A DNA stretch of 51,552 bases from positions 1 to 51,552 of the forward strand of contig JBFLYC010000029.1 of NCBI GenBank assembly GCA_040756735.1, in the 5' to 3' direction. Below the pieces are notes generated by a model that was not told where the DNA came from, searched no databases, and saw only the letters and a list, made by a program, of their open reading frames with translations. The translations under genes were made by a program, and so were the position numbers. Below are positions 42,032 to 50,190 of the stretch, piece by piece; the stretch's first letter is position 1, and every line of letters starts with the position of its first letter. The DNA is from JBFLYC01 sp040756735 (GTDB taxonomy: Bacteria; Bacillota; DSM-16504; Desulfitibacterales; Desulfitibacteraceae).

Positions 42032-43021
42032 TTATTCTTTGTCTACAGGTAAACCAACAGACTTCATCTTGTCCCTGAAATCGTCTTCATACTCTTCATA
42101 GGTGTGCACTTTAACCGGGTAGTTCCATGGATTGACATGCCTGACCATCCTGTTATTATTAGCCATATTCCTTGTTGGACTTAAGAATATTCCTCCCATA
42201 TGCACAAGTTTACTGAAGGGAAAATACGCAAAAAGTACACTTACAAGAAATAGATGTATAAAAAACAGTATTCCGATATTTTCTGGTACTGTCGGATTAA
42301 ATGTGACAAGGCCTATTGTTAATTCTTTCACTCCAGCAACATCAACTCTGATAAAATACCGCATTAAGACCCCTGTCAGCGCTATACCAAAGATTATTAA
42401 TAAAGGGAAGTAATCAGCCGGAAGCGATACATAACGCACCTGAGGTATTAGTACCCTTCTAATGAATAAATAAGTCACAGCAGCTAAAATAGCAAAACCT
42501 GTAATGTAAACCGCCTGCAAACTGACCTGAAACAAACCGTCAAGGCTCGCAAGCAAGTTTACAAAGCCAGGAACAGGATCCAAGAAAAAGCGAAGGTGTC
42601 TAATTACAATGATTAGAAAAGACCAGTGAAACACCAGACCGGCTAGCCACAGCCATTTTTCCCACTGATAAGAGACCTTGCCGCCGATTAATTGTGCACT
42701 TGTGTTTCTAAAAAGTGAACGGAAAAATAGAATCTCAAGAAACATTCTTCCTACAACACCAGCAGTAGTATGGGGATTGTCTATTTGATTCGATTTAATC
42801 CAGTCCAAAGATTTTTGCTGGCCGCAGGTAGTTGGAATTCTAAAAGGCACAGGCGTTTTACCCCATTTAATTACACGATATATCAAACCACAGAGAAACA
42901 GGGCAAAGGCCAGGTAGGGAATTACCACGCCAAAGAGAAAGTTTAAACCCAATACCTCAACTCCCAGGCAGACACCCGCAATGAGTGCAACAACTATGAG
43001 TAAGGAATACTTAATACCCAT
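42032..43021 (-). CDS. dsrM: DsrM, cytochrome b subunit of the DsrMKJOP complex
   Basis: DsrM is a NarI-like di-haem cytochrome b that exchanges electrons with menaquinol and passes them to DsrK. The 329-residue protein has about five to six membrane segments, with His residues in helices (LAGLVFHWSFLIIVIRHLRFF, and FFIHLFLVSVLFAYFPFSKLVHMGG). The C-terminal tail ends in a hydrophilic DsrK-facing segment. Here it is the last gene of the cluster, after dsrP, instead of preceding dsrK as in the usual MKJOP order. Confidence 0.93.
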   Translation of the reverse strand: MGIKYSLLIVVALIAGVCLGVEVLGLNFLFGVVIPYLAFALFLCGLIYRVIKWGKTPVPFRIPTTCGQQKSLDWIKSNQIDNPHTTAGVVGRMFLEILFFRSLFRNTSAQLIGGKVSYQWEKWLWLAGLVFHWSFLIIVIRHLRFFLDPVPGFVNLLASLDGLFQVSLQAVYITGFAILAAVTYLFIRRVLIPQVRYVSLPADYFPLLIIFGIALTGVLMRYFIRVDVAGVKELTIGLVTFNPTVPENIGILFFIHLFLVSVLFAYFPFSKLVHMGGIFLSPTRNMANNNRMVRHVNPWNYPVKVHTYEEYEDDFRDKMKSVGLPVDKE

Positions 43022-43090
43022 TATTCTAATCCCTCATTTCATGTTTATTAACATGCTGATAAAACAGCCATTTTTGCTCTTTAGTCCATG

Positions 43091-44251
43091 TTAAATGCCG
43101 GAAGTTTCCTTTACGGTAACTACCAGTTTATAGAATAGACTTATTATAAATGCTCCTACTGCCCAGATCCCTATGGTAATAAACATCTCAGGCATTGTTG
43201 GGGCATATGCGGCAACCCTGCCGAAAGGATTGACCACAAGTCCTGCTAGTGTAAAGCCCACTCCTTTTTCAAGAAGCATGGCGATAAATACAAACATACA
43301 TGCAATAAATAAGGTAGTATCGTTTTCCCTGGTTTTGCGGTTAATTAATAAATATAAAGCTGCAGCTGCAAGAATTGTAAACATCCACATTACGGGAGCA
43401 AAACCGGCATGACCATATAAACCCATGAACAAGAATTGAAGGCCATACATGTGACCCGGCACCTGGCTGTAAAATGCTGTAAAGAATTCCACCGCCACCA
43501 TAAAAATAGTAATTGACAACGCGTAAGCTACTATTAACGCCAGTTTTTGGATAGCTGCCCGCCCTGCATCGAAATTGGAAAACTTTCTTAAGATAAAACA
43601 TAGGAGGATTAGAAGGGCTGGTCCTGTTGCAAAAGCTCCGGCCAAAAACTTGGGCGCCACAAGAGCGGTAAGCCAGAAGTCCCTACCTGGAAGACCCGAG
43701 TATAAAAAAGCCGTAACTGTGTGAATACTGACTGCCCAGGGAATAGAAATGTAGATAAATGGTTTAACCCATTTCGGAGTAGGTATTCCCCTGTATTCAG
43801 ACTCCAACACATTCCAACCAATAATAATGTTCAATAATAGATAACCGCTAAGCACAACAGCATCCCAAAACATTGGTGAAGTAGGAGTTGCATGGACAAA
43901 CATATTTAGAACCCGCATTGGCATACCCATATCAGCTAGGATAAACAACATGCACATAATTACAGCACCTATTGCCAAAAACTCTCCTAAAACCGTAATC
44001 CTGCCGAATTCTTTCACATTATGGAGGTAATAAGGCAGAACAACCATGACGGCAGAGGCTGCTACTCCCACGAAGAAGGTAAACTGACCTATATAGATCC
44101 CCCAGGTTACATCCCTGCTCATACCGGTAATTGTTAACCCCTGATTTAACTGAACCAAGTAAAAACCAAAGCCTATACCGATTAAAACCAGCAGTGACAG
44201 CAACCATAATAAATAGTTTCTAGACATATCTCTAAAAGCTTTTTCTATCAT
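43091..44251 (-). CDS. dsrP: DsrP, NrfD-like membrane subunit of DsrMKJOP
   Basis: DsrP is a polytopic membrane protein of the NrfD/PsrC family that interacts with the quinone pool and the iron-sulfur protein DsrO. The 386-residue protein has about ten hydrophobic segments and family features such as WGIYIGQFTFFVGVAASAVMVVLPYYLHNVKEFGR and GLPGRDFWLTALVAPKFLAGAFATGPALL. No haem or cluster motifs are expected. It follows dsrO by 16 bases and precedes dsrM. Confidence 0.93.
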   Translation of the reverse strand: MIEKAFRDMSRNYLLWLLSLLVLIGIGFGFYLVQLNQGLTITGMSRDVTWGIYIGQFTFFVGVAASAVMVVLPYYLHNVKEFGRITVLGEFLAIGAVIMCMLFILADMGMPMRVLNMFVHATPTSPMFWDAVVLSGYLLLNIIIGWNVLESEYRGIPTPKWVKPFIYISIPWAVSIHTVTAFLYSGLPGRDFWLTALVAPKFLAGAFATGPALLILLCFILRKFSNFDAGRAAIQKLALIVAYALSITIFMVAVEFFTAFYSQVPGHMYGLQFLFMGLYGHAGFAPVMWMFTILAAAALYLLINRKTRENDTTLFIACMFVFIAMLLEKGVGFTLAGLVVNPFGRVAAYAPTMPEMFITIGIWAVGAFIISLFYKLVVTVKETSGI

Positions 44252-44267
44252 AGCCTGTTCCCCTCCT

Positions 44268-45035
44268 TTACACTATATAGTAAACCTTAGGCTTGGTGCC
44301 TAATTTTAGTTTTCGTTGGATATTATAATTTGCAGCTAGCAGCTTTCTCACCTTGGAATTAGGATCAGCAATGTCACCAAAAACCAATGCTTCATTAGGA
44401 CATGCTTCCACACAAGCTGGAAGGGAACCAAGAGCTAATCTTTCGTCACAAAAATTACACTTTTCAACAACCCCTTTGGACCTAGTGGGGTAACTTGGAT
44501 TTAATTCCGTAATGTAAGCCCTTGGATCTTTAAAGTTAAAGCTTCTTGCTCCATAGGGACAAGCTGCCATGCAGTAGCGGCAGCCTATGCACCTGTGGTA
44601 ATCCATCATGACTATCCCATCCGGTCTTTTAAAGGTTGCCTTGGTGGGACATACCCTTACACATGATGGATTTTCACAATGATTACACAGCACTAAGAAA
44701 GGCTGCTTCTTTGTTTTCTCGTCCATATAATCATGCTTCTGATAGGGAAATGCGCTGGCAAAAGGTTCTGTCCAAATCCACTTTACTTCTTCCTTTGCAT
44801 TTCCTATTTCCGGCACATTATGGGTATAGTGACATGCTTTAATACAAATATCGCATCCTTCCGGGCACTTACTCATATCAATCACCATAGCCCATTTATC
44901 GGCAGCCAGGGCCTTAGAGCTAGGAATAAACTTGGGGTTATTCCCTGCAACAACATTAGCTAAAGGTATTACTCCTATACCTAATGCACAAGCTCCCCCT
45001 ATCTGGATAAATTTCCTCCTGCTTATACCCATCAT
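44268..45035 (-). CDS. dsrO: DsrO, extracytoplasmic iron-sulfur subunit of DsrMKJOP
   Basis: DsrO is a ferredoxin-like protein with several [4Fe-4S] clusters, exported by the Tat pathway. The 255-residue protein begins with a Tat signal (SRRKFIQIGG, hydrophobic to about residue 30). It has cluster motifs CPEGCDICIKAC, CNHCENPSCVRVCP, CIGCRYCMAACP and CNFCDERLALGSLPACVEACP. An alternative ATG is the second codon. The start overlaps the dsrJ stop, so the genes are translationally coupled. Confidence 0.95.
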   Translation of the reverse strand: MMGISRRKFIQIGGACALGIGVIPLANVVAGNNPKFIPSSKALAADKWAMVIDMSKCPEGCDICIKACHYTHNVPEIGNAKEEVKWIWTEPFASAFPYQKHDYMDEKTKKQPFLVLCNHCENPSCVRVCPTKATFKRPDGIVMMDYHRCIGCRYCMAACPYGARSFNFKDPRAYITELNPSYPTRSKGVVEKCNFCDERLALGSLPACVEACPNEALVFGDIADPNSKVRKLLAANYNIQRKLKLGTKPKVYYIV

Positions 45036-45436
45036 ATTCCCTCCCTTGGTTCAACATGACAAGTCCAACAATTAGGCGTTTGAACTCCGGAAAATTCATG
45101 ACATGCATCACAAAACTGTGCTTTATTAGAGTGGCACTCCATACAGGTGTTCTGGAGGCTCATAATGTACTCCTGACCGTCTTCAGCCACATACACCCTG
45201 TTGCCATCACGAACCACTGTGACCTTCCAGTCGCTCAACAGCGCCATATGATTGCTTCTCATAAAATCAGTATCCTCAATGCACTCTTTTACCGCCAACT
45301 GTTGAATTGCAGGTGTATCAAGACTTATTTCAGGCGACACCTGGGTCCTGCCTAAACCGGTCAAAAAAGGATAAGTTAACAGCGCCACAAACACCAGAAT
45401 ACCTATGATAATATTCCTGGAATTATACATCCTCAT
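45032..45436 (-). CDS. dsrJ: DsrJ, tri-haem cytochrome c of DsrMKJOP
   Basis: DsrJ is a membrane-anchored, extracytoplasmic cytochrome with three c-type haems, one of unusual ligation in characterised members. The 134-residue protein has one N-terminal membrane helix (about 9-27) and three CXXCH sites: CMECH (98-102), CDACH (109-113) and CWTCH (123-127). An ATG two codons in has better ribosome-site spacing. The gene overlaps dsrK and dsrO. Haem attachment probably depends on the ResB/CcsA proteins encoded upstream. Confidence 0.95.
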   Translation of the reverse strand: MRMYNSRNIIIGILVFVALLTYPFLTGLGRTQVSPEISLDTPAIQQLAVKECIEDTDFMRSNHMALLSDWKVTVVRDGNRVYVAEDGQEYIMSLQNTCMECHSNKAQFCDACHEFSGVQTPNCWTCHVEPREGI

Positions 45437-47036
45437 CCTCCTCCATTCCTTCTAGAGGTTCAAAGCGAAGATTTTCAGTTCTTTTCTTTTCTCCCTCCAT
45501 AATTAACGCATTACCAACTAACTCATGTACTCCGCATACCTCCACCCCAGGAACCCAGTAGTGCATTAAAGGAGGCAGGGTTGCTCTGTCAATGGCACAC
45601 ACACAAGACAGCATATTAACCCCATATTTTTCATGAACATACCTAACAGCATTTGCCCTGGGGAATCCACCTCTCATACGCATCTCCATGTTTTCATCGG
45701 ACCCAAGACCAGCGCCGCCGCCACAGCAGAAGGTTTGCTCTTTGATAGTTTCATCCGGCATTTCATAAAAATCACAAACATGCTTTAAAATAAAACGAGG
45801 TTCTTCAAGGAGTCCCATGGCTCTAGCCGGATTACAAGAATCATGGAAAGTTACAATTATGCCTTTATTCCTGCTAGGATCAAGTTTTACCTTGTTATTC
45901 TTAATGAGGTCGGCAGTAAACTCTGTTACATGGATCATTTTTGTTGATTGGGCATGCTCAAATTTAGTACCTGTTACAGGGGACACAGGAACCTCTAGAA
46001 AGTCAGCAGGCCCATTCATGGTATCCATGTACTGATGCAGAACCCTCCACATATGACCGCATTCTCCTCCAAGTATCCATTTCACTCCAAGCCTTTTTGC
46101 CTCGGCGTAAATCTTGGCATTGAGCCTCTTTACCATCTCATGAGAAGTAAACAAGCCAAAATTTCCTCCCTCTGAGGCATAGGTACTCAATGTATAGTCA
46201 AGACCCATTTCATGAAATAGCATCAACTGGCCCATTAGACTATAGGTACCTGGGTCGGCAAAAAGGTCTCCTGAAGGAGGAACATAGAGTATTTCAGCGC
46301 CTTTTCTATTAAAAGTTGGTTCAATTTCAATGCCGGTGATATCCGTGATATTCTCTACCAAAAACTCCATTGAATCTACCAAACCATGGGGCTGAATTCC
46401 AAGGTGGTTCCCCTTCATATAACAGTTGGCCACGGGGGTAACAACCCAGTCTATGTTACACCCTATGAGATTAAGGAGTTCTCTACCTATCATGGTTATT
46501 TCAGCAGTATCAATACCATAAGGACAAAAAACAGAACAGCGCCTACATTCTGTACATTGGAAGAAATAATAAAACCATTCTTTAATTACATCTTCTGTAA
46601 GCTCTCTTGCTCCAGCAAATTTACCAAATATTTTTCCAGCAGTTGTAAAATTTTTTCTGTAAATTGCCCTGAGAAGCTCGGCCCTCAACACAGGCATATT
46701 TTTGGGGTCCCCTGATCCAATATAAAAGTGGCACTTGTCAGCACAGGCGCCGCATCTAACACAAATGTCCATAAAAATACGTAATGAGCGAAATCTGTCC
46801 AGCCTTTCTCTTAGACCCTCCAAGATAATTTCTTTCCAGTTCTCGGGAAGCTTCCAGTCATCATCCTCAGGAGACCATTTTCTAGGATTGGCAAGGCCAA
46901 CAATTTGCAGACTTTCAGCTTTGCCAGGATAACACCAGGTCCCTGGCTTAAAAACAACCGGGGTTTCCATCCAGCCGGTTTTCGGCGGTTTATAATCAAT
47001 ATTTAAAAGCTCTTCTTTTTTAGGAACCTTAACCAT
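45423..47036 (-). CDS. dsrK: DsrK, HdrD-like iron-sulfur subunit of DsrMKJOP
   Basis: DsrK is the cytoplasmic catalytic subunit thought to reduce the DsrC trisulfide. The 537-residue protein has two ferredoxin-type motifs (CVRCGACADKCHFY and CTECRRCSVFCPYG). CCG-domain cysteines for a heterodisulfide-reductase-type cluster follow: FHDSCNPARAM and TFCCGGGAGLGSDENMEMR near residues 390-460. The start follows GGAGAGGG at good spacing. It lies first of the complex genes, downstream of an RsbRD-like gene. Confidence 0.96.
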   Translation of the reverse strand: MVKVPKKEELLNIDYKPPKTGWMETPVVFKPGTWCYPGKAESLQIVGLANPRKWSPEDDDWKLPENWKEIILEGLRERLDRFRSLRIFMDICVRCGACADKCHFYIGSGDPKNMPVLRAELLRAIYRKNFTTAGKIFGKFAGARELTEDVIKEWFYYFFQCTECRRCSVFCPYGIDTAEITMIGRELLNLIGCNIDWVVTPVANCYMKGNHLGIQPHGLVDSMEFLVENITDITGIEIEPTFNRKGAEILYVPPSGDLFADPGTYSLMGQLMLFHEMGLDYTLSTYASEGGNFGLFTSHEMVKRLNAKIYAEAKRLGVKWILGGECGHMWRVLHQYMDTMNGPADFLEVPVSPVTGTKFEHAQSTKMIHVTEFTADLIKNNKVKLDPSRNKGIIVTFHDSCNPARAMGLLEEPRFILKHVCDFYEMPDETIKEQTFCCGGGAGLGSDENMEMRMRGGFPRANAVRYVHEKYGVNMLSCVCAIDRATLPPLMHYWVPGVEVCGVHELVGNALIMEGEKKRTENLRFEPLEGMEEDEDV

Positions 47037-47083
47037 TCTAACACCCTCTCCTAGTTTTTATATTTCTGTAATACTACTTTAAT

Positions 47084-47653
47084 CTACTTTAAATCATCGC
47101 CAACACCCTCCTGCTCATCAAAGGTTTGGTAATGGTGTCCATTCAATAAGCTTATTCTCTCTAAAATTTCATTTTTCTTTTTTACTTCAGCAAGTCTTAA
47201 CTGACAAATTTTCTCCCTGCAGTCTGTATAGATGCCAAAAGCAACCATTGAAAGGTCATCAATCTTTAACTCAAAATCTAAGAACTCTTGCATTAAGGCC
47301 CTATTACTAAACGTTACATCACCTAACTCTTCCCGCACAATTCTCTTGAGCTGAAAAACAAAGGATACTACTTGTGAAGGATTAATATCCTGGACTGCTT
47401 TAATCCGAAGAATTTTGTCTAAATAAAGGGCTACTTTTTCAGAAGCTGTCTCCTGGAGAAGCTGCTCAAAAATGCCCTCCATGGCATGATAAAAAGTATG
47501 ACCTACAGGATTATTAAATTGTTGATTTATATTCTTGAGATTTCTGACTGTTTCAGGAGGATATATTTCCAACGAAAGGTTGAACCACTTAGTAATGATG
47601 GCACTTTTTTTCTCAAGCAATATGCTTATCAAGTTTCTTGCCGCACTAGCCAT
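47084..47653 (-). CDS. RsbRD N-terminal domain-like protein of the dsr cluster
   Basis: The ATG at 47653, behind GGGAGG, gives 189 residues; the frame opens at 47680. The protein is helical and soluble. Its first 140 residues fit the RsbRD_N domain seen at the N terminus of stressosome proteins (ISILLEKKSAIITKWFNLSLEIYPPET, FYHAMEGIFEQLLQ, VVSFVFQLKRIV). A final coiled segment (LAEVKKKNEILERISLLN) follows. No STAS domain is present. Such genes are found beside dsrMKJOP in sulfite and sulfate reducers; function is unknown, with a signalling or assembly role possible. Confidence 0.8.
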   Translation of the reverse strand: MASAARNLISILLEKKSAIITKWFNLSLEIYPPETVRNLKNINQQFNNPVGHTFYHAMEGIFEQLLQETASEKVALYLDKILRIKAVQDINPSQVVSFVFQLKRIVREELGDVTFSNRALMQEFLDFELKIDDLSMVAFGIYTDCREKICQLRLAEVKKKNEILERISLLNGHHYQTFDEQEGVGDDLK

Positions 47654-47699
47654 ATACGATTTCACCTCCCTAAAATTCAAGAAAGTAAGAAGTCAAAAG

Positions 47700-48524
47700 T
47701 TAAACATAGCTGTGCTGCCCTGGCAGCAGATAACTTACACCTATGAAGGTAAAAATAACTGCCAAGAAGCCCAGAATAGCTAGAATTGCTGCTCTTTTAC
47801 CTTTCCATCCCCTCATGAGTCGAACATGCAAATAAACAGCATAAATGAGCCAAGTTATCAAGGCCCATGTTTCTTTAGGATCCCAACTCCAATAACGTCC
47901 CCAGGAAAACTCAGCCCATACTGCCCCAGTTACCAGCATAATGGTATGAAAAGGTAAACCGATGAAGGTAATTTTATAGGTCAACTCATCAAGAAGATCA
48001 AGTGAAGGCAGAACCTTTATAAGTATACTTTTATAGTTTGCTCCCAACAAGTAATCCTTCAGCAAATACATAACAGCCATGGTAAATGATACTGCAAAGG
48101 CCCCATAAGCAATAACAGCCGTTAATACATGGACAAACAACCAAGGACTCCTTAATGCAGGCATCATGGGCCTAATGGCATGGTCATGGCTAAATAGCCA
48201 AAACAGCAAAATAATGGCCACAGGCAATACAAAAATACCTGAACCGGCCATTTCATATTTATATTCAATAACAAGAAATACTAAAAGTACTGCCCAGACA
48301 AAAAATAAGCCAAACTCAAATAGGTTAGAAAGGGGTAAGGTACCTGCAAGCACTGTCCTTTTCATTAATAATATGGTATTTAATATAAAAGCTGCCACTA
48401 CGGTAAATCTTGCAGTTTGCTTTAGACTTTGTCTATTGTTTAAGAAGCTAACCATGTATAGCAAGAATGACAGTATAAGAACTATCAATGTTATTATCAT
48501 TACAGGGATTTGAAGAGATTCCAA
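47700..48524 (-). CDS. ccsA: CcsA/ResC-type cytochrome c maturation protein
   Basis: With ResB this protein moves haem across the membrane and attaches it to CXXCH motifs (system II cytochrome c maturation). The 274-residue protein has about eight membrane segments and the WWD haem-handling signature WGRYWSWDPKETWALITWLIYA (about 211-232). Flanking histidines sit in helices (SPWLFVHVLTAVIAYGAF). It follows resB by three bases. Its position upstream of the dsrJ-containing cluster suggests supply of holo-DsrJ. The name resC is equivalent. Confidence 0.94.
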   Translation of the reverse strand: MESLQIPVMIITLIVLILSFLLYMVSFLNNRQSLKQTARFTVVAAFILNTILLMKRTVLAGTLPLSNLFEFGLFFVWAVLLVFLVIEYKYEMAGSGIFVLPVAIILLFWLFSHDHAIRPMMPALRSPWLFVHVLTAVIAYGAFAVSFTMAVMYLLKDYLLGANYKSILIKVLPSLDLLDELTYKITFIGLPFHTIMLVTGAVWAEFSWGRYWSWDPKETWALITWLIYAVYLHVRLMRGWKGKRAAILAILGFLAVIFTFIGVSYLLPGQHSYV

Positions 48525-48527
48525 TAT

Positions 48528-49706
48528 CTATACCTCCATAAGCCTCTTCTTCAGTTCCTTAAGAATGGCCGCTTTAGCTTCTTGATTCTTACAGCTTACC
48601 ATGTAGTGCAGCTTACTGTTCCTTTTGTCAATAACAGCCCTAACTTCACGATACCTGCCCATCCAAAAAAAAGTAGATGATATTGTCATTAAAAGAAAAC
48701 CTAGCATCACTACATTTGCTCCTGGGTCTTTCTTTACTCCTAATATAGTGTAAGGATATAGCTGAAGATACTCTATTGTTGTATTATCTGAAAGCTCAAG
48801 ATTTTCTCCTTCACCAAGGATTTTTCCTTGAATAAGACTGCTTCCTTCAAACACCTTGATTACTGCTTGGTCTTTTGCATATCGAATGTTGAAAGAAAAT
48901 CCTGATAACTGGAAAGTTTTACCATCTGGTATTGAGTACACACCTTCCTGTTCACCGGTTATCTCAATCAAATGGTTATATCCATAAGCATTCTGGTAAA
49001 AAACCACACCCTTATATTTAAATGGGTAATTAACCCTTGTACTTCCTGAGGCAACCTGTTTGCCATCTTGATATAAAGTTATTTCAGAAACCCAATTATC
49101 TATATGGCCTTTTTCATCATATAATGTTTTAAATCCATTAATTTCAAGGGTCACACCTGGCATAAGATCAACAGGCATTTCTTTTTTTTGACCTACAAAG
49201 CCAGTAATGGTACTTGCTACCCCAAAAGTTCCTATAAAAGCGCCAATCAATACTACAATTAGCGATAAATGTAAAAAATGTGGAGCTATTAGGCCAGGAA
49301 AACCTTTTTGAGCAAGAAACAACACCTTGTCTTCGTCAGTTTGTTTGCCAACTCTGTATCTTTTTTCCTTGAAGAAATCATCGAGCAACTTTTCGCAATT
49401 TGTTAAATCCACAATCTGCACATGTTCACCATAGAATAACTCATCCTCAAAACCTTCTGGCTTCTTTCTAACCTTTCTAAAAATAGATTTTATACGAGTA
49501 ATTGTACAAAAAAATAGATTCAACGAAAAAATCAGCAACAAACCTCTAAACCAAAATGTCTGAAATACATTAAGAAACGGGTAAAGGGTTGCCACAATTG
49601 AAGCAATGATTAATGATAATATTACAACTACTGCCAGTTTCACCGAAGCCAAAAGGTTAAGCAATGGCATCTTCACTTCCTTGACTTTCAGATTCATGAA
49701 CTTCAT
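48528..49706 (-). CDS. resB: ResB-type cytochrome c maturation protein
   Basis: ResB (Ccs1) is the second component of system II haem attachment. The 392-residue protein has three N-terminal membrane segments (LLASVKLAVVVILSLIIASIVATLYP, FWFRGLLLIFSLNLFFCTI, FLHLSLIVVLIGAFIGTFG). A large outer domain follows with LPGVTLEINGFKTLYDEKG-like and YPFKYKGVVFYQNAYG patterns. A last membrane helix (ANVVMLGFLLMTISSTFFW) lies before a basic tail. A later ATG at codon 13 would also be possible. It is the first gene of the transcript leading into the membrane-complex genes. Confidence 0.93.
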   Translation of the reverse strand: MKFMNLKVKEVKMPLLNLLASVKLAVVVILSLIIASIVATLYPFLNVFQTFWFRGLLLIFSLNLFFCTITRIKSIFRKVRKKPEGFEDELFYGEHVQIVDLTNCEKLLDDFFKEKRYRVGKQTDEDKVLFLAQKGFPGLIAPHFLHLSLIVVLIGAFIGTFGVASTITGFVGQKKEMPVDLMPGVTLEINGFKTLYDEKGHIDNWVSEITLYQDGKQVASGSTRVNYPFKYKGVVFYQNAYGYNHLIEITGEQEGVYSIPDGKTFQLSGFSFNIRYAKDQAVIKVFEGSSLIQGKILGEGENLELSDNTTIEYLQLYPYTILGVKKDPGANVVMLGFLLMTISSTFFWMGRYREVRAVIDKRNSKLHYMVSCKNQEAKAAILKELKKRLMEV

Positions 49707-49754
49707 TGTTACAACCTATATGATTAAAGCCAGTTCAATTCTCAGTTCAATTCT

Positions 49755-49784
49755 ATTGTAGATGGAAAACAGTACTGTTTTCAA
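49755..49784 (-). promoter_or_regulatory. resB promoter with overlapping palindromic operator
   Basis: On the minus strand TTGAAA (49784-49779) and TACAAT (49760-49755) are 18 bases apart. The 18-base perfect palindrome GAAAACAGTACTGTTTTC (49765-49782) fills the spacer and touches the -35, a typical repressor position. The 20-base repeat begins six bases further upstream, where an activator could bind. The leader to the resB ATG is about 40 bases. Confidence 0.55.
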
Positions 49785-49789
49785 CAAGT

Positions 49790-49809
49790 ACTTTGTACCA
49801 TTTATCACA
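49790..49809. repeat. 20-bp sequence shared with the dsrA upstream region (copy 2)
   Basis: Identical to 41867-41886. Here it lies just upstream of the resB -35, with the TGTGA-N6-GTACA dyad centred roughly 53 bases before the expected transcription start. That is near the positions used by CRP/FNR-type activators but not exactly at -41.5 or -61.5. Confidence 0.7.
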
Positions 49810-50123
49810 GCCTCGTGTAAAAAAAATCTTGCTTAAACATAACCTTAGATAATTCTTAATGAACTAATTAGATTTATTTGATGCGACGTCATTAAAGTCC
49901 TGCAAGCTTTTAATTATGATTTAATATGATAATTATAATTAATTGCTATAACATCATAATAAATAGCAATATATAACTAAAATCATTGATATAGTAAAGT
50001 TAACTAATTCTTTAAAAAATACCTGTTTTTTAGCAATAGCTTTTTTAAATGAGGCTCATTGTTTTTCCTATAACAACTTTAAGTTTTAGCAAAAACAACT
50101 CATTATCTATTTTGCAAATCTTG

Positions 50124-50152
50124 TTGTGTTTAAATATTTTGTAGATTACAAT
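50124..50152 (+). promoter_or_regulatory. sigma-A type promoter of LysR copy 2
   Basis: TTGTGT (50124-50129) and TACAAT (50147-50152) are 17 bases apart on the plus strand, about 38 bases before the ATG at 50191. Confidence 0.5.
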
Positions 50153-50190
50153 AGAATTATGCAAAAGTAACTATGGAAAGGCCTGGTTAT

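Larger units (their letters stand above)
49707..50172. other. divergent intergenic region between resB and LysR copy 2
   Basis: These 466 very A+T-rich bases hold both promoters. From the resB side: a perfect 12-base tandem repeat (49731-49754), the resB promoter with an overlapping 18-base palindrome, and the 20-base repeat. In the middle there is an inverted repeat ATTGCTAT/ATAGCAAT (49942-49949 and 49963-49970, 13 bases apart). On the LysR side there is a -35/-10 pair. No coding frame of note was seen. Confidence 0.6.
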
